Notes: a model not told the origin generated them from the letters alone. A stretch of DNA of 5,541 bases from Desulforudis sp. (GCA_014859075.1 JACUUW010000132.1:1-5541), one strand, 5' to 3'. Counted from the first letter of the stretch, positions 1-5,469 are shown. A program made the numbers and translations.

Positions 1-603
1 TTGACGGTCGAGATTTATACCGTTGACAAGACTATGGAAGAACGAATCGTGGTAATAGACCCTGGTCATGGGGGTCAGGATCCCGGGGCCATCGGCCCGA
101 GCGGCCTGCGTGAGAAGGATGTAAACCTGGCGATCGCCCTGGAAGTCGCCCGCTTGTTGCGGCAGGAGGGAGTCCAGGTGATTCTCACCCGGACGACCGA
201 CCGGTCCGTGGAACTCGAAGCGCGGGCCCAAATGGCGAACGAAACCGGGGCCGACATATTTGTAAGCATTCACGCCAACGCCAACGTCAACCGGTCCAAG
301 CACGGTACCAGTACTCACTACTGGCTCTATCCCGACGTGATGACGCCCGGGCAGATGGCGGCCAGGGGGATGCTGGCGCGCGCGCTCCACGACGTCCTGA
401 TTCTTGAACTGGGGCGCAATGACCTGGGTCTTTTCCAGGATCGGTTTCTGGTGCTCAGGGCGACCAACATGGCATCCGTACTGGTCGAAGTGGCTTTCAT
501 TTCCAACGTCGAGGAGGAAAAGTTGCTAGCCGACCGCGACTTCCAGAACCGGGCGGCCAAGGCCATCGTCGAGGGAATCCGTAACTATTTCCAGAGCTAT
601 TAG
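1..603 (+). CDS. N-acetylmuramoyl-L-alanine amidase, Amidase_3 catalytic domain, probably 5'-truncated by the window
   Basis: This is a zinc-dependent peptidoglycan amidase that cleaves the bond between N-acetylmuramic acid and L-alanine of the stem peptide, outside the cytoplasmic membrane. The visible 200 residues are one Amidase_3 (CwlD/AmiC-like) domain. The expected zinc ligands are His23 in DPGHGG, Glu38 in LREKD and His91 in SIHANA, and the catalytic Glu163 lies in LVEVAFISN. The domain is complete and ends at TAG 601-603. The frame is open from base 1. A TTG sits at 1-3 and an ATG at 34-36, but neither is preceded by a signal peptide or membrane segment that an exported amidase needs, so the true start and an N-terminal signal or binding domain probably lie upstream. 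Position next to murI and before rph/rdgB suggests a role in cell wall turnover or sporulation, but the substrate stage cannot be read from sequence. The family call is firm and the start is not. Confidence 0.9.
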   Translation: MTVEIYTVDKTMEERIVVIDPGHGGQDPGAIGPSGLREKDVNLAIALEVARLLRQEGVQVILTRTTDRSVELEARAQMANETGADIFVSIHANANVNRSKHGTSTHYWLYPDVMTPGQMAARGMLARALHDVLILELGRNDLGLFQDRFLVLRATNMASVLVEVAFISNVEEEKLLADRDFQNRAAKAIVEGIRNYFQSY

Positions 604-629
604 ACTCGGTTGGTTAGGCACATCTCCTT

Positions 630-661
630 AAGGCTCCCGGCACGAAAAAACCGGGGGCCTT
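630..661 (+). terminator. Intrinsic terminator after the amidase gene
   Basis: GGCTCCCGG (632-640) pairs with CCGGGGGCC (651-659) with one G-T wobble. Two A-T pairs extend the stem to 630-661. The loop is 10 bases and A-rich. The T tract after the stem is short (660-662), so termination may be incomplete, but the position 26 bases past the amidase stop and before the next promoter fits. On the minus strand the sequence after the hairpin is not T-rich. Confidence 0.65.
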
Positions 662-708
662 TACGTGCGCCGTTCCTTGCGGAAAGGCATTCCCCTGAGA
701 ATAGATTG

Positions 709-736
709 TTGAATTGAGAATAATTGATGTTAGAAT
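709..736 (+). promoter_or_regulatory. Sigma-A-like promoter of the murI operon, extended -10
   Basis: TTGAAT (709-714) and TAGAAT (731-736) are separated by 16 bases, and TG at 728-729 one base before the -10 box makes an extended -10. The segment is AT-rich within a GC-rich window. Transcription should begin near 743, giving a leader of roughly 36 bases before the murI start. Seen only as a motif match; no start site is proven. Confidence 0.6.
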
Positions 737-763
737 ACAGGGGACGGATCCGAGTCCCGCCGC

Positions 764-770
764 AAGGGGG
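764..770 (+). promoter_or_regulatory. Ribosome binding site that fixes the TTG start of murI
   Basis: AAGGGGG lies 8 bases before TTG 779-781. No ATG or GTG in the same frame near it gives a protein beginning just before the family's conserved FDSGVGGLTV, so this site supports the rare TTG start. Confidence 0.6.
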
Positions 771-778
771 TTCAGGGT

Positions 779-1597
779 TTGAGCCGAAGCATAATCGGCC
801 TTTTTGATTCCGGGGTCGGTGGTCTCACGGTAGCCGAGGAAGTTTTCCGGACCCTTCCGGGACAGCGGGTGATCTACTTTGGCGACACTCTCAATGTTCC
901 GTACGGGGGCCGCCCCGTGGCCGAACTGATCTCCTTTGCCGAACGGATTATTCGTTTCCTTTTTGAACAGGGGGCCGGGTACATCATCTTCGCCTGTAAC
1001 ACCAGTTCCGCTGTATCCCTTCAGTTGTTGCGCGAACGCTTCGATGTACCCATGATCGGACTCATAGAGCCGGGCGCCGCTGAGGCGGTGCGACTGTCGG
1101 TGAACGGCAATATCGGGGTGATCGCTACCGAGGCGACCGTAGCGGCGGGTGCATACAGTGCGGCGATCAAGAGAATTAATCCACGGGTCCGGGTGTGCAG
1201 TCGGGCCGCACCGCGATTGGTGCCTTTGGTCGAGGCCGGGGAACTGGATTCCCCGCGGGTTGAGCAGGCGTTGCGGGAGTACCTCGGGTCTATGCGGGAT
1301 GAGGGCATCGATACTCTGATCCTGGGCTGCAGTCACTACCCGTTCCTGCGTCCGGCAATTGAGCGCATTCTTGGTTCCGGCGTAACGCTGGTGGATCCGG
1401 CCGCGGCCACCGTCGACGCCGCCGCGCGGGATATGTCGCGCCGGGGGCTCCTGACCGGGAATCCCGGGCGAAGCATTGTTTTGTCCCCCGGCCACCGGTA
1501 CTTCGTGAGCGGGGAGGCGGCCGGTTTTGTCTCGGTGGCGAAGAAGTTTTTGGGCCGGGAACCGGCGCCGGTCACCGAAATCTGTCTCCTGCGCTGA
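779..1597 (+). CDS. murI: Glutamate racemase
   Basis: Converts L-glutamate to D-glutamate in the cytoplasm for peptidoglycan stem peptides, without a cofactor. The 272-residue length is normal. The two catalytic cysteines are visible: Cys73 in ACNTSS and Cys184 in LGCSHYPF, followed by His186. The substrate-binding Asp10-Ser11 of FDSGVGGLTV and the PYG turn (residues 41-43) are also present, as is the LVPLVEAG segment (148-155). The residues around them differ from the commonest form of the family: GDTLNVPYGG rather than the GDTxRVPYG type, and CNTSSA rather than CNTATA or CNTASA, which suggests a divergent branch. Translation begins at TTG, supported by AAGGGGG 8 bases upstream. It is the first gene of a five-gene operon with its own promoter. 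An aspartate racemase is the main alternative, but the paired motifs and cell-wall neighbour favour glutamate. Confidence 0.93.
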   Translation: MSRSIIGLFDSGVGGLTVAEEVFRTLPGQRVIYFGDTLNVPYGGRPVAELISFAERIIRFLFEQGAGYIIFACNTSSAVSLQLLRERFDVPMIGLIEPGAAEAVRLSVNGNIGVIATEATVAAGAYSAAIKRINPRVRVCSRAAPRLVPLVEAGELDSPRVEQALREYLGSMRDEGIDTLILGCSHYPFLRPAIERILGSGVTLVDPAAATVDAAARDMSRRGLLTGNPGRSIVLSPGHRYFVSGEAAGFVSVAKKFLGREPAPVTEICLLR

Positions 1598-1649
1598 ATG
1601 ATCCCGGTGCTGGGCGAAATCATTACCGAAAGGCTGGTTGGAAGGCGGC

Positions 1650-2630
1650 GTGTCCAACAAAGTGGGTATCACCACAAACGTGCCGGTGGAGGTTGTTTTC
1701 GCGGCCGGATGGGTGCCGGTCGATTTGAACAACGTGTTTATTTCCAGTGCGGACGCACGGGTGCTGGTTGAGGAAGCCGAGACCGCCGGCTATCCGCGCA
1801 ACGTCTGTGCCTGGATCAAGGGGATTTACTCCACCGTGCTCAGAGACCGGGAACTGCGTACCGTGGTCGCGGTCACCCAGGGTGACTGCAGCAATACACA
1901 CGCGCTGATGGAGACACTGCAGCTGGCCGGAATCCGCGTCATCCCTTTTGCGTATCCGTTTGACCGGGACTACGACCTATTGAAGCTGCAGATTGAGAAG
2001 CTGATGCAGTTTTTCGGGGTGGACTGGGCCCAAGTGCGCAGGGAGAAGCACCGGCTCGACCAGGTGCGGCGCCGGGTCCGGGAACTGGACAGGCTGACCT
2101 GGGCGGAGAACCGCGTTCAAGGCTGGGACAACCACTTTTTCCAGGTGTCTTGCAGTGATTTTGAAGGGGATCCGGATCGGTTCGGGGTCCGCGTGAGCGA
2201 CTTCCTGAACCGGGTTCGGAACCACCCACCCCGCACGGAAACGGTCCGGTTGGGCTACGTCGGAGTACCCCCCATCAACGGGGACCTGTACGAATACCTG
2301 GAGGAACGCGGAGCCCGGGTCGTCTACAACGAAACCCAGCGCCAGTTTGTCATGCCTTTTGACACCGACGATCTGGTGGAACAATACCGTCTGTACAGCT
2401 ATCCTTACGGCATCTTCTACCGGCTCGAGGACATCAAGCGGGAGATCGGTACGCGGGCGATCCAAGGGGTGATCCACTACGCCCAGAGCTTCTGCTTCCG
2501 GCAGATTGAGGACTTGATCGTCCGCCATGAGTTGAAGTTGCCCATCCTCACCATGGAGGGGGACAAGCCGGGACGGCTGGACGCCCGGACCCGCATCCGG
2601 CTGGACGCCTTTCTGGAAATTCTACAATAG
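1650..2630 (+). CDS. 2-hydroxyacyl-CoA dehydratase D-component-like Fe-S protein, HgdB/FldB family, stand-alone
   Basis: A cytoplasmic protein of the family that includes subunits of 2-hydroxyglutaryl-CoA dehydratase, phenyllactyl-CoA dehydratase and benzoyl-CoA reductase. From the GTG start it has 326 residues. Four cysteines occur: Cys53 (NVCAWIKG), Cys80 (QGDCSN), Cys168 and Cys282 (AQSFCFRQ). Cys53, Cys80 and Cys282 sit where family members ligate a [4Fe-4S] cluster. The C-terminal stretch with LPILTMEGDKPG and RTRIRLDAFLEIL is typical. The start is uncertain: TTG 1638 would add four residues, but GTG 1650 has GGAAGG just upstream and yields MSNKVGITT, close to the family start. No partner subunit and no ATP-dependent activator gene are in the window, so a classical dehydratase role is doubtful; a one-subunit or double-cubane-type reductase is possible. 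The stop overlaps the ribosome binding site of the next gene. Confidence 0.82.
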   Translation: MSNKVGITTNVPVEVVFAAGWVPVDLNNVFISSADARVLVEEAETAGYPRNVCAWIKGIYSTVLRDRELRTVVAVTQGDCSNTHALMETLQLAGIRVIPFAYPFDRDYDLLKLQIEKLMQFFGVDWAQVRREKHRLDQVRRRVRELDRLTWAENRVQGWDNHFFQVSCSDFEGDPDRFGVRVSDFLNRVRNHPPRTETVRLGYVGVPPINGDLYEYLEERGARVVYNETQRQFVMPFDTDDLVEQYRLYSYPYGIFYRLEDIKREIGTRAIQGVIHYAQSFCFRQIEDLIVRHELKLPILTMEGDKPGRLDARTRIRLDAFLEILQ

Positions 2631-2645
2631 GAGGGAGGGGCTCTC

Positions 2646-3410
2646 GTGGAGATCACTGTACTCGGTTGCTGGGCGCCCTACCCGCGGGCCGGGGGCGCCT
2701 GTTCCGGCTACCTGATCCGGGACGGGGAAACGGCTATCCTGCTGGAGGCCGGTAACGGTAGCTTCAGCCGTTTATTGGAGATACTGGATTTCAGAAGACT
2801 GTCGGCCGTGATTATTTCCCACTTCCACCTTGACCACTGCGCCGACCTTTTCTGTCTTCGCCACGCGGTCAAGGGTGCCCGCCGGGACGGCAGTTGCGCC
2901 GGGCCCTTGCTGCTTTTCGCTCCCGGGGAACCCCGAGGCGATTTCGAAAGTCTGGCCGGTGACAGTGAAGCCTTCCTGACCCGGCCGATCGAAAACCTGC
3001 CTGATGAAGACGGAGCGCGGGTTGCCGTGGTTGGGGGACTCAAACTGGAATTCCGGCCTACGCGCCATTCCGTGCCCGGGTATGGAGTGGCAGTCTCGGG
3101 CCGCAACGGGCGGCTTGTGTATTCGGGAGATACGGCCTGGTTCCCGGAACTCGCCCGTCTTTGGACGGGTGCCCGGCTGTTGCTGTGCGAGGCCAGCGGT
3201 CTTGCGCGGGACCTTGGGCAGATCGGAGAGGTGCACCTTACCGCTCATCAGGCCGGAGAGTTAGCCCGGGAGAGCGGGGCGTCCCACCTGTTGCTTACGC
3301 ATTTTTGGCCGGAATACGACCCCCTGGCGCTGCAGGCGGAAGCGGCCCAAGCCTGTGAATGCCCGGTGATGGCGGTCCGGGAGGGCGGGACCTACAGTCT
3401 GACCGGCTGA
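2646..3410 (+). CDS. MBL-fold metallohydrolase, YhfI/RNase Z-like
   Basis: A 254-residue metallo-beta-lactamase-fold hydrolase, predicted cytoplasmic because no signal peptide is visible. The metal site can be read in full: HFHLDH (His59, His61, Asp63, His64), His141 in TRHSVPGYG, Asp162 in YSGDT, and His219 in LLLTHFWPE. The HLTAHQAGELA segment (197-207) and the THFWPE ending are typical of the RNase Z-like subgroup that includes Bacillus YhfI. It lacks the long flexible arm of true tRNA 3'-endonuclease RNase Z, so tRNA cleavage is not implied even though rph follows. The natural substrate is unknown; phosphodiester hydrolysis is the usual guess for this subgroup. GTG is the start, with GGGAGGGG 5 bases upstream and AGGAGGG overlapping the previous stop codon, which points to translational coupling. 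The gene lies third in the operon. Confidence 0.88.
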   Translation: MEITVLGCWAPYPRAGGACSGYLIRDGETAILLEAGNGSFSRLLEILDFRRLSAVIISHFHLDHCADLFCLRHAVKGARRDGSCAGPLLLFAPGEPRGDFESLAGDSEAFLTRPIENLPDEDGARVAVVGGLKLEFRPTRHSVPGYGVAVSGRNGRLVYSGDTAWFPELARLWTGARLLLCEASGLARDLGQIGEVHLTAHQAGELARESGASHLLLTHFWPEYDPLALQAEAAQACECPVMAVREGGTYSLTG

Positions 3411-3439
3411 CAATAACAAAGAACTGGAGAGATGTAAAA

Positions 3440-4180
3440 ATGGTGCGAGCGGACGGGCGGCAGCCGGCGGAAATGCGGCCGGTGCGAATTACCCGGCACT
3501 ATAATAAGCATGCGGAGGGGTCGGTGTTGATCGAAATGGGCGATACCCGGGTCATCTGCACGGCGACCATTGATGACCGGGTGCCTCCTTTTTTGAAGGG
3601 TGCCGGTAAGGGATGGGTGACGGCCGAGTACGGGATGCTCCCCCGGGCCACGGGCGTACGCGTCGTGCGGGAAGCGATGAAAGGGCGTCCCGGGGGCCGA
3701 ACGCTTGAAATCCAGCGGTTAATCGGACGGTCGCTACGTGCAGTGGTCGACCTGGGGGCCCTGGGAGAGCGCACGGTCACGTTGGACTGCGACGTGATCC
3801 AGGCCGACGGGGGGACCCGGACCGCTTCCATCACCGGTGCGTTCGTAGCCCTGGTGGACGCCATGCAAACCTTGGTGACCGAGGGAGCGCTGCCGCGTTT
3901 GCCGGTGCACGACTTCGTGGCGGCTATCAGCGTGGGCCTCTTTGAAGGGGAGGCGGTGCTTGACCTGTGCTTCATCGAGGACTCGGGGGCCGACGTGGAT
4001 TTCAACGTGGTGATGACCGGAAACGAGCGGTTCGTGGAGGTGCAGGGCACGGGGGAAGAAGCGACCTTCGACCGTGCCGAAGTGGACCGGTTGTTGGACC
4101 TGGCCGTGGCGGGCATCCGGGACCTGGTCAAGTATCAGCGGGCGGTCCTGGGCACCTTGGCCGAACGGATTGGCAAGTAG
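3440..4180 (+). CDS. rph: Ribonuclease PH
   Basis: A phosphate-dependent 3'-to-5' exoribonuclease that trims the trailer of tRNA precursors and releases nucleoside diphosphates; family members form hexamers. The 246-residue length is standard. The sequence follows the family closely: RADGRQPAEMRPV at the N-terminus, AEGSVLIEMGDTRVICTAT (25-43), GWVTAEYGMLPRAT (58-71), GRTLEIQRLIGRSLR (86-100) and DCDVIQADGGTRTASITGA (116-134). The phosphate-binding arginines are expected to be Arg87 and Arg127. The acidic patch near 180-187 (EDSGADVD) holds the presumed metal-binding aspartates. The start is ATG 3440, with GGAGAG 8 bases upstream; the frame stays open further upstream into the MBL gene, but the family begins here. 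It is followed by rdgB after 12 bases, a pair conserved in many Firmicutes. Confidence 0.97.
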   Translation: MVRADGRQPAEMRPVRITRHYNKHAEGSVLIEMGDTRVICTATIDDRVPPFLKGAGKGWVTAEYGMLPRATGVRVVREAMKGRPGGRTLEIQRLIGRSLRAVVDLGALGERTVTLDCDVIQADGGTRTASITGAFVALVDAMQTLVTEGALPRLPVHDFVAAISVGLFEGEAVLDLCFIEDSGADVDFNVVMTGNERFVEVQGTGEEATFDRAEVDRLLDLAVAGIRDLVKYQRAVLGTLAERIGK

Positions 4181-4192
4181 GGGGATGAGGAG

Positions 4193-4807
4193 ATGCCGCG
4201 CCTGGTGGTGGCAACAAGAAACGAGGGCAAGTTGAAGGAACTGGCGTCCCTGCTTGCACCGCTGGGGATCGAAGTGGTTTCGCTGGAAGTCTATCCCGAG
4301 ATTCCGGAAATACCGGAACTCGGGGACACGTTCGAAGAAAACGCTTTGGCCAAGGCCAGGGTGGCAGCGGCGCAAACCGGCCAGTTAGTTATGGCTGACG
4401 ATTCCGGGCTGGAGGTGGACGTCTTGGCTGGAGCGCCCGGGGTCTACTCGGCACGGTTTGCGGGCGAATCCCGGGACGATACCCTCAACAACCAGAAACT
4501 ACTACGCCTCCTGGAAGGGGTGCCGTGGGAGAAACGTGGAGCCCGGTTTCGCTGTGTGATCGCCCTGGTTGCTCCGGACGGCACCGAGCGCACTGCGGAA
4601 GGGGTCTGTGCGGGCGTTATCGGTTACGAACCGCGGGGAACAGGGGGTTTCGGCTACGATCCCCTGTTCTATGTACCGGAGTACGACCGAACCTTTGCCG
4701 AGCTGGATTTGGACACGAAGAACCATATCAGCCACCGTGGACGGGCCCTGCTCGCCGCCCGCGAATTGGTGGTTGAATTGCTTGGGGAAAGACACGACTT
4801 TGACTGA
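4193..4807 (+). CDS. rdgB: XTP/dITP diphosphatase, RdgB/HAM1 family
   Basis: Hydrolyses non-canonical purine triphosphates (dITP, ITP, XTP) to monophosphates and pyrophosphate, keeping deaminated bases out of DNA and RNA. The 204 residues are a complete family protein. Visible motifs are ATRNEGKLKEL (7-17) for substrate binding, TFEENALAKA (46-55), MADDSGLEVD (67-76) with Asp69/Asp70 at the active site, GTGGFGYDPLF (149-159) and the KNHISHRG ending (176-183). The ATG start is chosen because MPRLVVATRN matches the family N-terminus. A GAGGAG abuts the ATG with no spacing, so the working ribosome binding site is more likely AGGGGG at 4179-4184, which overlaps the rph stop codon. This is the last protein gene of the operon. 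Its final codons contain the -35 box of the tRNA-Gly promoter. Confidence 0.96.
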   Translation: MPRLVVATRNEGKLKELASLLAPLGIEVVSLEVYPEIPEIPELGDTFEENALAKARVAAAQTGQLVMADDSGLEVDVLAGAPGVYSARFAGESRDDTLNNQKLLRLLEGVPWEKRGARFRCVIALVAPDGTERTAEGVCAGVIGYEPRGTGGFGYDPLFYVPEYDRTFAELDLDTKNHISHRGRALLAARELVVELLGERHDFD

Positions 4808-4828
4808 GGCCGGCGTTTAGAGTATAAT
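4800..4828 (+). promoter_or_regulatory. Near-consensus promoter of tRNA-Gly, -35 inside the end of rdgB
   Basis: TTGACT (4800-4805) and TATAAT (4823-4828) are separated by 17 bases, one mismatch from the sigma-A consensus over twelve positions. The -35 box covers the last Phe-Asp codons and the first base of the rdgB stop. Transcription should begin near 4835, seven bases before the mature tRNA. Confidence 0.85.
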
Positions 4829-4841
4829 AAATAACGTATGC

Positions 4842-4915
4842 GCGGGTGTAGCTCAGTGGCAGAGCACCGGCCTTCCAAGCCGGGTACGTGGGTTCGATTC
4901 CCATCACCCGCTCCA
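4842..4915 (+). tRNA. tRNA-Gly (anticodon UCC), CCA encoded
   Basis: A full cloverleaf is seen. The acceptor stem GCGGGTG (4842-4848) pairs with CACCCGC (4905-4911), and the discriminator base is T4912. The D stem is GCTC/GAGC, and the anticodon stem CCGGC/GCCGG holds loop CTTCCAA with anticodon TCC at 4874-4876. The T stem GTGGG/CCCAT closes loop TTCGATT. CCA is encoded at 4913-4915. The anticodon reads GGA and GGG glycine codons. The gene has its own promoter, but nothing between rdgB and it looks like a terminator, so read-through from the operon is likely as well. Confidence 0.97.
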
Positions 4916-4929
4916 GACTACCGGGAAGC

Positions 4930-4956
4930 AAAACCGCCCGAGTTTCGGGCGGTTTT
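4930..4956. terminator. Strong bidirectional intrinsic terminator between tRNA-Gly and the minus-strand small gene
   Basis: AAAACCGCCCGA (4930-4941) and TCGGGCGGTTTT (4945-4956) form a perfect 12-bp stem with a GTT loop. The stem ends in TTTT on the plus strand and, because AAAA begins it, also in TTTT on the minus strand. It lies 14 bases past the tRNA-Gly CCA end and 82 bases past the stop of the minus-strand gene, so it can serve both converging units. Confidence 0.9.
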
Positions 4957-5038
4957 CCAGTTACCCATGATTGCATGCCCGACTCTGGCAGGGACAATGA
5001 CGGTACCTGGAACCGCCGATATCTCCCGTTCCGTGACA

Positions 5039-5233
5039 CTACTTACCAAGAATTGATTTCCACAGCCTGGAGAAGAACGACTCATTCGTCTGCCTTGCGA
5101 CCAGTGGCTCAGCAGGCGAAGTCTTTGGTGGTGCAACCGTTTCGACGGAGGTGGGCTCGGTCTTGGGCGAGTATCGCTGGATCATCTCAGCTACGTTGTT
5201 GTCGATCATTTCTTTGTAATTTACTACCGACAT
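5039..5233 (-). CDS. Small protein of unknown function, 64 residues, with amphipathic C-terminus
   Basis: I do not recognise this protein. The case for a real gene rests on its translation signals: minus-strand ATG at 5233-5231 is preceded by AGGAGG (5246-5241) with 7 bases between, the best ribosome binding site in the window, and a plausible promoter lies further upstream. The frame is open for a further 33 codons before this ATG, but only from a TTG inside the promoter region, so the short form is chosen. The protein has three parts: a polar, probably helical N-terminus (MSVVNYKEMIDNNVAEMIQRYS, residues 1-22), a Pro/Thr/Glu-rich linker (23-48) and a hydrophobic-basic tail, SFFSRLWKSILGK (52-64), that could form an amphipathic helix. 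There is no signal peptide, transmembrane segment or cysteine. A peripheral membrane or partner-docking role is a guess only. It could also be a regulator of something outside the window. Confidence 0.7.
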   Translation of the reverse strand: MSVVNYKEMIDNNVAEMIQRYSPKTEPTSVETVAPPKTSPAEPLVARQTNESFFSRLWKSILGK

Positions 5234-5239
5234 CACACA

Positions 5240-5247
5240 CCCTCCTC
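5240..5247 (-). promoter_or_regulatory. Ribosome binding site deciding the start of the small minus-strand gene
   Basis: Read on the minus strand, GAGGAGGG (5247-5240) contains a perfect AGGAGG 7 bases before ATG 5233-5231. It selects the 64-residue form over any longer open frame. Confidence 0.8.
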
Positions 5248-5284
5248 TCACTTGGCGTTGTGTACCAGAAGCAGTTGCCGCTAT

Positions 5285-5346
5285 TCGATAATATGTCGAT
5301 AATACAAAGATAATTTCTTCATTCAAACGCAAATACCTTTCGATAA
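5285..5346. repeat. Three TCGATAA direct repeats, starts differing by 11 and 44 bases
   Basis: TCGATAA occurs on the plus strand at 5285-5291, 5296-5302 and 5340-5346. The first two share nine bases, TCGATAATA. The starts differ by 11 and 44, so all three fall on nearly the same face of the helix. They flank and overlap the presumed promoter of the minus-strand gene, the position expected of an operator. The middle copy, TGTCGAT at 5294-5300, is one base from the Spo0A box TGTCGAA; the other two fit it less well. The binding protein is not known. Confidence 0.45.
5299..5326 (-). promoter_or_regulatory. Candidate sigma-A-like promoter of the small minus-strand gene
   Basis: On the minus strand TTGAAT (5326-5321) and TATTAT (5304-5299) are 16 bases apart, which would place the transcript start near 5292 and give a leader of about 59 bases. 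The -10 box overlaps the middle TCGATAA repeat, so a protein bound there would compete with RNA polymerase. Confidence 0.5.
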
Positions 5347-5349
5347 CTC

Positions 5350-5366
5350 AGAATTTTACGAGAATT
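5350..5366. repeat. AGAATT direct repeat at 11-base spacing
   Basis: AGAATT is found at 5350-5355 and 5361-5366, again 11 bases apart, in the AT-rich part of the divergent intergenic region. It may be a further site or simply AT-rich sequence; two short copies are weak evidence alone. Confidence 0.3.
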
Positions 5367-5420
5367 ATTATACATATATTAAATCGGTTTCACCGTCAGT
5401 ACGCTTTCGCAGGACCAATC

Positions 5421-5449
5421 TTGAATGCCCCAGCTTAACGTTGTATAAT
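5421..5449 (+). promoter_or_regulatory. Promoter of tRNA-Arg
   Basis: TTGAAT (5421-5426) and a perfect TATAAT (5444-5449) are separated by 17 bases. Transcription should begin near 5456, about 14 bases before the mature tRNA. The AT-rich block upstream (5341-5385) is too far from the -35 to be a standard UP element. Confidence 0.82.
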
Positions 5450-5469
5450 AATAATATACTCGCACAGAT

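Noticed and set aside
614..1732. Long open frame of 372 codons on the minus strand across murI
   Set aside because: It lies antisense to a clearly functional murI with intact catalytic motifs, its product looks like low-complexity GC-driven sequence, and it has no ribosome binding site that I can support.
1977..2528. Open frame of 183 codons antisense to the dehydratase-like gene
   Set aside because: A shadow of the real gene caused by GC-rich third positions; no domain or start signal.
3359..3439. Upstream extension of rph to a GTG-type start inside the MBL gene
   Set aside because: It would add 27 residues not found in the RNase PH family and overlap the MBL gene; ATG 3440 has a proper ribosome binding site and the family N-terminus.
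3734..4375. Open frame of 213 codons antisense to rph and rdgB
   Set aside because: It crosses two well-defined genes in the opposite direction and shows no recognisable family.
5234..5332. Longer 97-residue form of the small minus-strand protein
   Set aside because: It needs a TTG within the presumed promoter and has no ribosome binding site there, whereas the internal ATG has a perfect AGGAGG.
5367..5372. Second TATAAT on the minus strand as an extra promoter for the small gene
   Set aside because: No acceptable -35 lies 16-18 bases upstream; CTGACG at 5399-5394 is 21 bases away.
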